A DNA stretch of 64,000 nt. Origin: Gordonia asplenii (GTDB lineage: Bacteria > Actinomycetota > Actinomycetes > Mycobacteriales > Mycobacteriaceae). Positions 1 through 9,506 of this stretch are shown here, in pieces; position 1 is the first letter of the stretch; the number at the start of each line of letters is the position of its first letter. The notes under the pieces are model-generated. The model had not been told where the DNA came from and did not search any database. It worked only from the letters and a program-made list of their open reading frames with translations. Location: contig NZ_JABBNB010000018.1 in assembly GCF_012933505.1 (NCBI RefSeq), positions 1 through 64,000 of the forward strand, in the 5' to 3' direction. A program made the translations under genes and the position numbers.

Positions 1-66
1 GTATGGGCGTGCTAACGCTCCGGCCCGGCTCAACCAGCGGAATGGACGCTCAACCAGCGGAGTGGA
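1..66. repeat. Partial copies of the dispersed GGTTGAGC repeat
   Basis: Two copies of the reverse half-element CTCAACCAGCGG lie about 22 bp apart, the first preceded by GCTCCGGCCCGGCTCAACC. They sit just past the stop of the emb gene, as the other copies in this window sit at the ends of transcription units. The left part of the element is cut by the window edge. Confidence 0.7.
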
Positions 67-89
67 CGTTCTGCGTTGATCAGCACTCC

Positions 90-3000
90 CTAGTTGGTCA
101 CCGCCCGCATCGGGCCGGGTGTCCACCAGCCCGACCGTACGTCGGGCTCGACGGACAACTGCGCAACCGTCTGCGGCACAAGGGGAACCAGCTGAATCAG
201 GTTGCCCCAGTCTTTGGCCCAGCCGTTGCGGAGGTACGTCGGCAGGGTCGTCGGACGCAAGTCGTTCTCGACGACGCCGAGCGGGCCGCCGTAGTCGCCC
301 GCCATCCAGCGCTGCGAGTTCACGCGTTCGCCCTCGGCGTCGGGCTCGATCCGCCATTTGGGGACCTCCCACACACCGTTGACGATGCGCGCCGGGCGCT
401 GGCATGGGAACGCGAGTGCCACCTCCCAGTCGAGGAGAACCGGATCGTCGCTACCCACCAGGGAATTGAGGGTCACCATCTTCGACACGCGCGGTGGCGT
501 CAGCGCGATCCACTTGTCGGCGTCGCCCGCGGAGTCGTCTGCGACGACGCGCACGACGGTCGCCTTCGGCGGCGCGGAGCTGCGTGGGAACCGCAGGTTC
601 TGCCACTTCGGTGCGGTGTGGTTGATGCCCAGCGGCGTCATCATGCTCAGCGGCGTGACGGTACCGTCGGCGTCGACCCGCCCGAACTGCAGCCGCACCT
701 TCTGACCCGTCTGAACCACATTGAGCTCGTCGACGTATTCGACGTTGCCCGCCACCGACATCGTGATCAGCGGGGCGTCGGGCGACGCGGCGGGCAGCTG
801 GTACCAATCCGACGTGAGGTGCCCCTGCCCCGACGACACGCCGTACGTCCCGACGATCGGTGCCGCCTGCGCGGACAATCCGAACGGACGTTTGACGGTG
901 GAGACCGTGTTGGTCCGTCCCGGGGTGTCGGCACTCTGGTCGGTGCCGGTCGCCGTGGGGTCGACGAGGGCGGTGTCGGTCGAGTCGGAATCCGAATCGG
1001 AGTCCAGCGTCGACGAGACCGCATTCGGCTCGAATCCCGTTGCGCCAGAACCGAGAAGCGCCGCAAGCGCCGACTTCGGCGCCTGCCCGGCGACCCGCGC
1101 GGCCCCCAGCACACCGGCATTGGCGTCGCGTTCGACGAGTACCGCGTCGGCCAGCGCGCAGGTCTTACCACCGAAAGCATCGGCGTTCGACTTCGCCCAC
1201 GACCACGAATTCCGTTGCGAATAGATGGCTTTCGCCTCGGACACGAAGGTGAAGGCGAGTATCGCGGCGCAGATGATCGCGATCGACTTGTTCGGCAGCC
1301 GCTGGAGGAAACTCAGCCGGCCGGCGTCGACGCTGCCCGACGACCGGTCGTCGCGGAAGTACTGCCAGGCACCGAGTGCGGTGAGCGCCACCGCAACCGC
1401 GAGGATGACGACGTAAAGACCGATGCCGTGGATCGCGGGAGTGTCGTCGGCCCATGGGATGCCGTAGCTGCCCACGTACCACCACTGGTTGCGCCCGGCG
1501 AACGCGATAGCGAGAGCATAGGCGCAGGCGGCCGCGATGAACGTCCGGTTGCACCGACGCTTCATCACCTCGGGTGAGATGAAAGCCGTTGCGGCAGCTG
1601 CCAATACGCCGGTCAAGCAGGCGAAGGCGCCCATCTGGTGCGTCGCTTTGGTCGGGACGAAGGCCAGCACCACCACCGCACCGGACATCACGCCGACCAG
1701 CCGCCACAGCGGTGCGGACACCACGCCGCGCACCCGACGTCGCTGCAGCAGGATGAGCACGATGATCAGCAGCGACAGGAAGGTCACGAACACCCCGACA
1801 CGGCGCGCGATGGACCCGTCCGGTGTGGGGTTGAGCAGGATGTAATACCGCATCCCCTCGTTCCACCATTTGTTCGTCGGCCCGACGATGCCCTGCACCT
1901 TGACGCCTTCGAGGATGGTCGCCAACGTCTGGTCGGCGAAGATCGCGATCAGGATCACCAGCCCCGACGCTAGGATCGGTATCAGGATGGGCCACAGGCC
2001 GTCGCGGCGGCGCCGGATCAGCAGGTGCCGCATCAGCGGCCGCAGCCCGGTGATCAGCGGCAGAATCGCGATCGCGCCCGCCGGATGGACCGTCAATGTG
2101 CCTGCCGCGCAGATGATCGCCAGCGCCAACGGCAGGAACCGGCCACTCTGGATGGCCCGCTCGACGAGCAGCCAGGTGAGCAGTGTTCCGACGGTGAGGA
2201 AGGGTTCGATGCGCAGACCGTTGTTGAACGGCAGCCACACCGCGAGGAATCCGAGGGCGGCCGCCCACATCACCACCGAGGACGACCGCAGCGCAGGGCC
2301 GAGCCGCGGCACGGCCGCGCGGCTGATCAGGAACCAGCCGGCCACCGCGAACAGGAACGGCAGCAGGCGCAGCCACGGCGTCGCCGTGCTCACTTCCATC
2401 CACAGCGACAGATACCGGTAGTGCCAGCCGAACGGATCCTGCGGCGCACCGAAGTAGCGGTAGTAGTTGACGAGATAGCCGGCATCGCCCGCGACGCGGC
2501 CGACGGTGACCTGGTAGCCGTCGTCGGCGGTGTTGCCGCCGATGAACAGCCACACGGCGAGGATCGCGACGACGGTGACGTCGACAAACTTCGGCCGCCA
2601 CCACCGTTTCGGCACCAGCCGACGCAGTTTGCGGCCGTCGCGGGCGTCGAGCATGCCGAGCGCGACGATCGACACGACCGTCATCAGCACTCCGACGACG
2701 AGCAGTACGCCCTTGAGCAGGGTCGGCGACGACGAGAACCGCATGTCGATCGTCGAGCTGAACGAAAGCCCTTCGGTGGGAGCAGTTTTCGGCAGGTCGG
2801 TGTAGACACCGATGATCTGCGGGCGGGCGTCGGGGTCGGCGACGGTGAACTGCAACGGCTTACCGTCGGTGCCACTGACGCCGTCGATGCGCCCGGATGT
2901 TCCGGTGGTGTCGGCGTGAACGACGATGCGGCAGTTCGGGTTGTCCTGCGCCGCTGCACGAGGCGTGTTGAGCAGCAAGGTATTTCGCTGCGTCACCTGA

Positions 3001-3380
3001 ATGCTGTCGCCGGTGGCGCGCACGAACAGACCGACCTTGCTCGCCTCGACGCCGGCCGACGGCACAGTCGAGACCAGCACACCACCGGTTTTCGGCAACG
3101 ACGCCGCGAGCGTGCACGGCACGGTCAGGTCGAGTTTGAGCGGCGCGTAGGCGACGTTGGGTGCGACGACGTTGCCGACCGTGCCGCTCTGCGGCCAATT
3201 CAGTTGGGTATTGCTGTATTTCACCGGCAGCAGCGGCGACAGGACGGCCAGCAGCACACCGATGGCTCCCGCGACCACCGCCACGAGCTGGATCCGTTTG
3301 ATCCGCCGTGCTGCGGAATCGGGTTGAGCTGTCATGGATTTCGCCGAGTCACCTTCAGTCGGATCAATCGAGTCAGTCAT
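90..3380 (-). CDS. Emb-family arabinosyltransferase (second gene of pair)
   Basis: Integral membrane arabinofuranosyltransferase that adds arabinose from decaprenyl-phospho-arabinose to arabinogalactan or lipoarabinomannan. The 1096 residues match the usual 1090-1100 of EmbA/B/C. One membrane segment lies near residues 31-50, an extracytoplasmic domain follows, and a multi-helix core starts near 220. The catalytic Asp pair is D286-D287 in TADDGY, and the C-terminal third is a soluble carbohydrate-binding-like region. The start overlaps the preceding emb gene by 8 nt, so the two are probably co-translated. At the position equivalent to EmbB Met306 this protein has Val (VTVGRVAG), as I recall for EmbA, but the EmbA/B/C assignment is not secure. 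The family is certain. Confidence 0.95.
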   Translation of the reverse strand: MTDSIDPTEGDSAKSMTAQPDSAARRIKRIQLVAVVAGAIGVLLAVLSPLLPVKYSNTQLNWPQSGTVGNVVAPNVAYAPLKLDLTVPCTLAASLPKTGGVLVSTVPSAGVEASKVGLFVRATGDSIQVTQRNTLLLNTPRAAAQDNPNCRIVVHADTTGTSGRIDGVSGTDGKPLQFTVADPDARPQIIGVYTDLPKTAPTEGLSFSSTIDMRFSSSPTLLKGVLLVVGVLMTVVSIVALGMLDARDGRKLRRLVPKRWWRPKFVDVTVVAILAVWLFIGGNTADDGYQVTVGRVAGDAGYLVNYYRYFGAPQDPFGWHYRYLSLWMEVSTATPWLRLLPFLFAVAGWFLISRAAVPRLGPALRSSSVVMWAAALGFLAVWLPFNNGLRIEPFLTVGTLLTWLLVERAIQSGRFLPLALAIICAAGTLTVHPAGAIAILPLITGLRPLMRHLLIRRRRDGLWPILIPILASGLVILIAIFADQTLATILEGVKVQGIVGPTNKWWNEGMRYYILLNPTPDGSIARRVGVFVTFLSLLIIVLILLQRRRVRGVVSAPLWRLVGVMSGAVVVLAFVPTKATHQMGAFACLTGVLAAAATAFISPEVMKRRCNRTFIAAACAYALAIAFAGRNQWWYVGSYGIPWADDTPAIHGIGLYVVILAVAVALTALGAWQYFRDDRSSGSVDAGRLSFLQRLPNKSIAIICAAILAFTFVSEAKAIYSQRNSWSWAKSNADAFGGKTCALADAVLVERDANAGVLGAARVAGQAPKSALAALLGSGATGFEPNAVSSTLDSDSDSDSTDTALVDPTATGTDQSADTPGRTNTVSTVKRPFGLSAQAAPIVGTYGVSSGQGHLTSDWYQLPAASPDAPLITMSVAGNVEYVDELNVVQTGQKVRLQFGRVDADGTVTPLSMMTPLGINHTAPKWQNLRFPRSSAPPKATVVRVVADDSAGDADKWIALTPPRVSKMVTLNSLVGSDDPVLLDWEVALAFPCQRPARIVNGVWEVPKWRIEPDAEGERVNSQRWMAGDYGGPLGVVENDLRPTTLPTYLRNGWAKDWGNLIQLVPLVPQTVAQLSVEPDVRSGWWTPGPMRAVTN

Positions 3381-6300
3381 CTTGGCGCACCACCCGGATC
3401 GCGCCGCTGCGCTGCCAACCCCACCGAGACTGGGTCGCCGTCGTGACCCGCGCCGCCGGGGCGTCGGGCGCCAGTGGCGTCAGTTTCTGCAGGTTGCCCC
3501 ACTCGCGGAACCAATCGTTGGACAGGTAGGTGGCCATCGTGCCGGCCTTGGTCAACGCCTCCGCCGTCGCCAGGATGCCGCCGTTGACGGTCGCCTGCCA
3601 CGTCTTCGACTGCCCCGCCGCGGTTGTCGGGTCGGGCAGGATCCGCCACTGCGGGATCTGGTCGATCCCGTCGGTGGCGGTCATCGGGTGCTGGCAGGGG
3701 AACTGCGCACCGACCGAGAAGTCCACCAGCACCGGATCACTGGACCCGACGACCTGCTGCAGAGTTTTCAGCTGCGGTACCCGGGGCGGCGTGATCGCCA
3801 GCCATTGATCGGGGCTCAAACTGTTGTCGCGGGCCACGATTCGCATGGCGGTGGCCTTGGCCGGGATGGTCGCGGTCGGCACCCGCAGGTTGCGCCACGG
3901 GCGGTTGGGCTGGCCCGGTCCCGGATCGATCGGGATCGCGGGCGCACCGACCGGGGTGAACGTGCCGCCGTCGTTGCGACCGAACTCCACCTGCAGGGAG
4001 CGCCCGGGAGTGACGGCGCCGTCGCGGTCGATGGAGAAGATCGGGCCGGCCGCGGTGATCACGATCAGCGGTCCCACGGAGCGGGCGGGCAGTTGATACC
4101 AGTCCGACGTCAGCGTCGCCTCACCGCTGTTGTGTCCATAGCTGCCCATCACCGGCGTGGTCGCGGGGTTCAGCCCGAACGGCAGAGCGACGGTGCTGCC
4201 ATTGATTCCACGTGGACCGGTACCGCCGGTGGTGCCCGGGCTGCCGCCGGAGATCACGAACGGGCGAGCCAGGTTGCCCGACGTGTTCATCGTGCCGGGG
4301 CTCAGCGAGTTCGGGTCGGGCGTCAGGTCCGCGGCGACGCCGTTGGGATCGAATCCGGTCGACTCGCCAGCCAGCGCGGCCGACGCACTCTTGCCGCCGA
4401 CCGGAGTGAGCATGCCGCGGTTGGCGTCGGGCTCCACCAGGACGTAGTCGGCCATGCCGCAGGTCTTGCCCCGCACGGCGTCGACGTCGGCCGCCAGCGT
4501 CGTGTACGTATCCGTGCGTCCCGCAACGGCTTTGGTGAACAATGCGATCTCGACGAGGACCATCGCGGCGGCGATGAGGAACAACGGCGACGACACCAAC
4601 GCCACCCGCCAGGTGGGTACCGCGGCGTCGGAATCTGCCGACCCCACGGCGTCGGCGCGCAGATGCAGCACCATCGCCGTGGCCATGGCGACCGCGGTGA
4701 GTCCGAGGAACAGCGTCGACACCGGGATTCCGGCCAGGGACGGCGGTTTGTCGAACCAGGAGATGCCCAGGTTCGCGGCGAACGGCCAGGCGTTCTTGCC
4801 CGCGGTGGCGATCGCGCAGGCCAGCATCAGCGCGGAGACGAATGCGGCCAAGTTGCGTGGTGAACGTCGGGCCGATTCGGCGACGGCGACGGTCGCCACC
4901 GCGGCGAGCGCCGCGGCCACGCCCGCGTAGACGCCGAACTGAATGGTCCACTTGGTCGGGGTGAAGGACAACAGGAACGTGGTCAGCAGAATGGCGCTGA
5001 CCACGCGCCACACCGGTCCCGGATCGACGCCGCGAATCTTCTTGCGGCGCAGCATGACTGCGAGAGTCACCGCCAGCGTGACCAAGGTGAGCAGCACCGG
5101 GACGCGGCGGGCGAGCGCACCGTCGTCGGTGCCGACGACGAGGAAGTAGTAGCGCAGCAGTTCCTGATACCAGACCAGCGTCGGGCCGACGGAGTAGCGC
5201 ACGCGCAACGTCTCCGCGACGGTCGCCAGCGTCTGATCGCGGAACACGACGATCACCACGACGCCCGCCGCCGCGACGATCGGCAGCAGCAGGGCTGCGA
5301 TCCCGTCCTCCCCGCGCCGCATGCGCAGCACCCGCAGCATGAGCCGCGACCCTGCCAGCAGCAGCGCGACGGCGATGATTCCGTGCGGCGCGAGGGCCAG
5401 GGTCAGGCCGGCGGACAGCGCGGCCAGTGCCGCAGGCAGCATTCGGCGCGTCGCGATGGCCTGCTCGACACCCCACCAGGTGAGCAGCGAACCGAGCACG
5501 ATGATGCCCTCGCTGCGCAGTCCGCTGCACAGCGGAAGCCAGAACGCGCAGAACACCGCGGCGGCGGTGAACATGGCCCACTGCGACCGGCGGACGGCGC
5601 CGCCGAGGCGCGGTAGCAGCACGCGGGTCAGGATGAACCAGCTGGCAAGCCCGGCGACGAGCGCGGGAAGTCGCATCCACAGGCCCGTCGCGGAGATCGT
5701 CGACCAGTGCGAGAGGAAGCTGTAATACCAGTCGAAGGGCGCCTCGGGGATGCCGAAGAAGCGGTAGTAGTTGGCCAGGTACCCGGCGTCGGCGGCGTTG
5801 CGCCCCATGTTGAGGATGTAGCCGTCGTCGGGCGAGCCGGCGCCCAGCCAGAACCACACGACCAGCACGGCGGTGACGACGAGATCGACCGCACGTGGCC
5901 GCAGCAGGCGGCGAATGTCGAGCCGACCGACCCGACGGTGATAGCCGCGTACGACGTCGAGGCGCGCCACCGCGACCAGTGCGACGATCGTCGCGAGGAC
6001 ACCGACGATCATGACCAGCAGTTTGGTCACCGACGGTGCTGAATCGAAGCGATTGTCGACGTCGATGTGCGCCTTGAGCCCCTGCGCGGCGGCCGCCTGC
6101 ACGCTCGACGACGGCAGGTCGGAGAAGATGCCCGCGATCTGCGGGCGGTTGTCCGGGGTCGTCGTGCCGAGTGGGCCGAGTCCGTTGAAGTGGGCGCCGG
6201 TGGACGACGCCGACGACCAGATGTGCAGCGATGTGCAGCGGTCCAGGTCGGCGATCGGCGCGGTGGCGACGGACTTGCCGCGGAAGGCGACGTCGATGCG

Positions 6301-6666
6301 TGTGCCGTCGTCGGTGACGAACAGCGCCGACTGTCGGGCACGCAGCCCCGACGTCGGCATCGTGGACAGAATGACGGTCGACGATGACGCGTCGCGCGGC
6401 GCCGAGGCCAGCAGCGAGCATGGAATGGTGATGTCGAGGTTGCGCGGCGTCTGCGCGACCAGCGGCGCGGTGACCGAGGCCGTCTGCGCCGACAACTGCT
6501 GCCCCGACGGCCAGTCGATCGTCACCGTCCGCTCGTTGACCGGCAGAAATGGTGTCAGAATAGCGGCGAGAACTGCGATCACACCGGCGACCACGGCGAT
6601 CGCGGCAACACGATTCCTGCCCGGGCCCGCTCCCTGCGCCTGCGGCGTCGTCTGTGAATCCGGCAC
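3373..6666 (-). CDS. Emb-family arabinosyltransferase (first gene of pair)
   Basis: 1097-residue paralogue of the next gene, with the same architecture: an N-terminal helix (about residues 20-40), an extracytoplasmic domain, a polytopic core and a soluble C-terminal domain. The catalytic acidic pair is D280-D281 in SPDDGY. The ethambutol-determining stretch reads ILNMGRN, with Met287 where EmbB has Met306, so it looks more EmbB/EmbC-like than its partner. It starts at GTG and leads the operon; the upstream LysR gene runs in the same direction but ends 62 bp earlier. In mycobacteria aftA and dprE genes adjoin the emb genes. Here dprE1/E2 are 47 kb away and aftA is not in the window. The EmbB or EmbC assignment is left open. 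Confidence 0.95.
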   Translation of the reverse strand: MPDSQTTPQAQGAGPGRNRVAAIAVVAGVIAVLAAILTPFLPVNERTVTIDWPSGQQLSAQTASVTAPLVAQTPRNLDITIPCSLLASAPRDASSSTVILSTMPTSGLRARQSALFVTDDGTRIDVAFRGKSVATAPIADLDRCTSLHIWSSASSTGAHFNGLGPLGTTTPDNRPQIAGIFSDLPSSSVQAAAAQGLKAHIDVDNRFDSAPSVTKLLVMIVGVLATIVALVAVARLDVVRGYHRRVGRLDIRRLLRPRAVDLVVTAVLVVWFWLGAGSPDDGYILNMGRNAADAGYLANYYRFFGIPEAPFDWYYSFLSHWSTISATGLWMRLPALVAGLASWFILTRVLLPRLGGAVRRSQWAMFTAAAVFCAFWLPLCSGLRSEGIIVLGSLLTWWGVEQAIATRRMLPAALAALSAGLTLALAPHGIIAVALLLAGSRLMLRVLRMRRGEDGIAALLLPIVAAAGVVVIVVFRDQTLATVAETLRVRYSVGPTLVWYQELLRYYFLVVGTDDGALARRVPVLLTLVTLAVTLAVMLRRKKIRGVDPGPVWRVVSAILLTTFLLSFTPTKWTIQFGVYAGVAAALAAVATVAVAESARRSPRNLAAFVSALMLACAIATAGKNAWPFAANLGISWFDKPPSLAGIPVSTLFLGLTAVAMATAMVLHLRADAVGSADSDAAVPTWRVALVSSPLFLIAAAMVLVEIALFTKAVAGRTDTYTTLAADVDAVRGKTCGMADYVLVEPDANRGMLTPVGGKSASAALAGESTGFDPNGVAADLTPDPNSLSPGTMNTSGNLARPFVISGGSPGTTGGTGPRGINGSTVALPFGLNPATTPVMGSYGHNSGEATLTSDWYQLPARSVGPLIVITAAGPIFSIDRDGAVTPGRSLQVEFGRNDGGTFTPVGAPAIPIDPGPGQPNRPWRNLRVPTATIPAKATAMRIVARDNSLSPDQWLAITPPRVPQLKTLQQVVGSSDPVLVDFSVGAQFPCQHPMTATDGIDQIPQWRILPDPTTAAGQSKTWQATVNGGILATAEALTKAGTMATYLSNDWFREWGNLQKLTPLAPDAPAARVTTATQSRWGWQRSGAIRVVRQDD

Positions 6667-6728
6667 GGCAGGTCACATTAGTGCACTCGGCTGTGAATCA
6701 TGTGAGCCGGAGCCCTGGGAGACAGGCC

Positions 6729-7598
6729 CTAGGACAGCAGATGACCGATCAGTGCGTCGACGGCACGGTTCGGCCGGACCCGCGGCTTGCTGACCAGATG
6801 CAGATCCCAGACGATCTCTTCGGCGAGGGGACGTACGACTATGTCGGAGCGCCGCGCCGCACTGTGCTGCGGCACGATGGCGATGCCCAGTCCGGCGGCG
6901 ACGTAGTCGGGGACGGTGGTGAGATCGGGGACTTCCAGCGCGACGGTACGGTGCAGCCGCGCGGCGTCGAAATGCTGCTCCACCAGCACTCTCGTCCCGA
7001 AGCCCGCGGGCATGTCGACACAGGGTTCGTCGACGAGGTCGGCGAGTCCGATCCGGCCGGCCGTCGCCAGTCGATGATCCCGCGGCAACACCACCACCAT
7101 CCGCTGCGCCGACACATGCAGGTAGCGCAGGCCGTCGTCGTCGGGCGGCAATCCGGAGAATCCCAGGTCGAGGCGCCCGGCGCGCACGTCGTCGACGATG
7201 TCCGACGATCCGCGCGGCCGCACCGCGATCGACAGTTCCACCTTGGGATGGTCGCGGTGGAAGGCGCCGAGTGCGCTCGGGATGTCGAGCATTTCCAGGT
7301 TGCTGATCACCCCGATGCGCACGCGTCCGCGCAGCCCTCTGCGCGCCTGCTGCCCGACGTCGCGGATGGACTCCGCCTCGGTGAGCAGTCGTCGCGCATG
7401 CGGCAGCAGGTCGCGGCCCTCGGCGGTCAGTTCGACGCGGCGCGTCGACCGTCGGAACAGTTCGGCGCCGACCTCCCGCTCCAAGCTCACGATTCCCGCC
7501 GACACGGTGGATTGCACGGCGTTGACGCGGGCCGCGGCGCGGGTGAAATTGAGCTCCTCGGCTACCGCGACGAAGAACTCGATGTGGCGGCTATCCAC
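6729..7598 (-). CDS. LysR-family transcriptional regulator
   Basis: 289 residues with a winged HTH (about residues 2-60, reading DSRHIEFFVAVAEELNFTRA) and a LysR effector-binding domain (about 90-285). I chose the GTG at 7598 because GAAAGG lies at ribosome-binding distance and LysR proteins begin at this point; an ATG 13 codons upstream (7637) is possible but adds a non-family leader. It is divergent from cinA (67 bp between starts), so that gap holds both promoters. The target is unknown. The usual LysR pattern would be control of the divergent gene, but cinA is not an obvious metabolic target. Confidence 0.9.
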   Translation of the reverse strand: MDSRHIEFFVAVAEELNFTRAAARVNAVQSTVSAGIVSLEREVGAELFRRSTRRVELTAEGRDLLPHARRLLTEAESIRDVGQQARRGLRGRVRIGVISNLEMLDIPSALGAFHRDHPKVELSIAVRPRGSSDIVDDVRAGRLDLGFSGLPPDDDGLRYLHVSAQRMVVVLPRDHRLATAGRIGLADLVDEPCVDMPAGFGTRVLVEQHFDAARLHRTVALEVPDLTTVPDYVAAGLGIAIVPQHSAARRSDIVVRPLAEEIVWDLHLVSKPRVRPNRAVDALIGHLLS

Positions 7599-7665
7599 GT
7601 GCGCCTTTCGTCGGTCGGTGTCGTCGGGTCGCCTCACACTTTAGAACTGTCCTAGGGTTGGACAC

Positions 7666-8940
7666 GTGAGTGTGCGCGCGGGAATTGTGGTCACCGGAAC
7701 CGAAGTCCTCACCGGACGCATCGCCGATCGGAACGGGCCCTGGGTCTCCCAGTCGCTGCTCGACCTCGGTGTCGACGTCGCGCACATCACCATCTGCGGT
7801 GACCGGCCCGACGATCTGACCGCGCAGTTGAAGTTCCTCGCCGACGTCGGCGTCGATCTCATCATCACCTCCGGCGGGCTGGGACCCACCGCCGACGACC
7901 TCACCGTCGCGACCGTCGCCGAATTCTGCGGCCTCGAGTTGCGGCTCGACGTCGAGATTCAGGCGCACATCACCACCATCATCGAGCGGTGGCGTCGCAA
8001 CTCCGGCCGATCGGCGGGCGGTGCGGCGTTGGCCGCCGGGATCCGCAAGCAGGCGATGATTCCCGCAGGGGCCCAAGCGATCCCACCGGTCGGCACGGCG
8101 CCGGGCGTCGCGATTGCGGCGTCGTCGGGTCGGCCCGCGGTGCTGATCCTGCCCGGCCCGCCGGGCGAACTGCAGGGGATGTGGGAGTCGGCGGTCGCCA
8201 CCGCCCCGGTCGCCGCGGTGCTCGCCGACAGTGGGGACTACCGCACGGAAACCCTTCGCGCATATCGACTTTCCGAACCCGACCTCGCGGAGAGCCTGCG
8301 GATCGCGCAAGGCAGCGTCGCGGGATTCGCCGAGCTGGAGATCACCACCTGTCTGCGCGGCGGCGAGGTAGAGGTCGTGACGCGGTTTTTGTCCGACGAC
8401 GCCGCGGCCTATGCCGCCCTCGTCGAATTCCTCACGAAAGCCCATGGGCGACAGATCTTTTCCTCGGACGGCTCGACCATCGACGAGGTGCTGATCGCCC
8501 GCCTTGACGGGCGGACGGTGGCGACCGCGGAATCGTGCACCGGTGGACTCATCGCCGCCCGACTGACCGACCGGCCCGGATCGTCGGCGTATTTCTTGGG
8601 CGGCGTCGCCGCGTACGCGAACGAGGTGAAGACTCGAATCCTCGGTGTGCCGGCTGAACTCATCGTCGCGCACGGTGCGGTGAGTGAGGAGGTCGCCGAG
8701 GCGATGGCCGACGGTGCGCGCGAACATCTCGGCACCGACGCCGCAGTGTCGACGACGGGCATCGCCGGCCCCGACGGCGGCAGCGACCGCAAACCGGTCG
8801 GCACCGTATGCTTCGGTATTTCCATTGCGGGACAACCGACTTCGACGACGACGCTCGTCTTCCCCGGCAATCGCGCGACGGTCCGGGCTCTGGCGACGAC
8901 GGCGGCGATGCACTTGCTGAGCGAGGCGATGGACGGGTAA
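7666..8940 (+). CDS. cinA: CinA-like protein (nicotinamide-nucleotide amidase family)
   Basis: 424 residues in two domains. An N-terminal molybdopterin-binding-like domain (about 1-170) carries GIVVTGTEVLTG and the conserved SGGLGPTADD near 68-77. A C-terminal CinA domain (about 260-422) carries TAESCTGGLIAARLTD and STTGIAGPDGG. The C-terminal domain is known in this family to deamidate NMN in pyridine-nucleotide salvage; the N-terminal COG1058 domain is linked to ADP-ribose hydrolysis. Length is normal for full-length CinA. The start is GTG at 7666, with no strong ribosome-binding site visible. The downstream gap is repeat-rich. Confidence 0.95.
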   Translation: MSVRAGIVVTGTEVLTGRIADRNGPWVSQSLLDLGVDVAHITICGDRPDDLTAQLKFLADVGVDLIITSGGLGPTADDLTVATVAEFCGLELRLDVEIQAHITTIIERWRRNSGRSAGGAALAAGIRKQAMIPAGAQAIPPVGTAPGVAIAASSGRPAVLILPGPPGELQGMWESAVATAPVAAVLADSGDYRTETLRAYRLSEPDLAESLRIAQGSVAGFAELEITTCLRGGEVEVVTRFLSDDAAAYAALVEFLTKAHGRQIFSSDGSTIDEVLIARLDGRTVATAESCTGGLIAARLTDRPGSSAYFLGGVAAYANEVKTRILGVPAELIVAHGAVSEEVAEAMADGAREHLGTDAAVSTTGIAGPDGGSDRKPVGTVCFGISIAGQPTSTTTLVFPGNRATVRALATTAAMHLLSEAMDG

Positions 8941-8960
8941 CTCCCAGAGTGTCGCGCCCT

Positions 8961-9247
8961 TCCGCTCCCCGGGTACCGAAGCGAGGAACGAGCTTCGGTG
9001 TGGCCCCGCCCCCGAGTACCGAAGCGAGTTCACCCCGCTCCCCGAGTGCCGAAGCGAGGAACGAGCATCGTGTTCACCCCGCTCCCCGAGTGCCGAAGCG
9101 AGGAACGAGCATCGTGTTCACCTCGCTCCCCGAGTACCGAAGCGAGGAACGAGCTCGTGTCTCCCCGCTCCCCGAGTGCCGAAGCGAGGAACGAGCTTCG
9201 TGTCTCCCCGCTCCCCGAGTGCCGAAGCGAGGAACGAGCTTCGGTGT
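8961..9247. repeat. Seven-unit tandem repeat of about 43 bp
   Basis: The core CCGAAGCGAGGAACGAGC occurs with its GAAGCG at 8978, 9021, 9051, 9095, 9139, 9181 and 9224. Spacings are 43, 30, 44, 44, 42 and 43 bp; the second unit is truncated. Units are joined by CCGCTCCCCGAGT. In several units CGAAGC and GCTTCG form a stem with a 9-nt loop; two units read GCATCG, which breaks one pair. The 565-bp gap from 8941 to 9506 holds this array and the palindromic element that follows it, and no gene I can support. Confidence 0.85.
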
Positions 9248-9343
9248 AACGAGGGGTCGGCGAGACGAAAACCCAACAGGGGAACGGAATTTCGACGACG
9301 CCGGGCAGCTGGGGGCGTAGATTCGACGTGATACCGCCACATC

Positions 9344-9449
9344 CTGCTGGTTGAGCGAGGCGAAGCCGAGTCGAAACCACTGTGACGCTGCGGGTTTCGC
9401 CATTGCCCGGTCGGCGGGTTTCGACTCGCTCCGCTCGCTCAACCAGCAG
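9344..9449. repeat. REPIN-like inverted repeat, spacer type A
   Basis: A 106-bp element with a forward half (CTGCTGGTTGAGCG ... GAGTCGAAACC) and an inverted half (GGTTTCGACTCG ... CGCTCAACCAGCAG). The spacer, beginning ACTGTGACGCTGCGGGTTTC, is conserved in a second element at 55845-55964. This arrangement of paired, oppositely oriented short palindromes with a shared spacer resembles bacterial REP doublets. Confidence 0.75.
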
Positions 9450-9506
9450 AGGAACGCAGCGCTGCCGACATCGTCGCTCGCCGTCGACTACGTCGCTGAC
9501 CAGCCG

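Noticed and set aside
4121-6676. 851-codon open frame on the minus strand overlapping the emb gene
   Set aside because: It is an alternate frame of the emb gene, very rich in Arg, Gly and Ala with no recognisable domain; high GC content keeps such frames open.
8961-9247. CRISPR array
   Set aside because: The units are nearly continuous repeats with little unique spacer sequence, and no cas genes are near.
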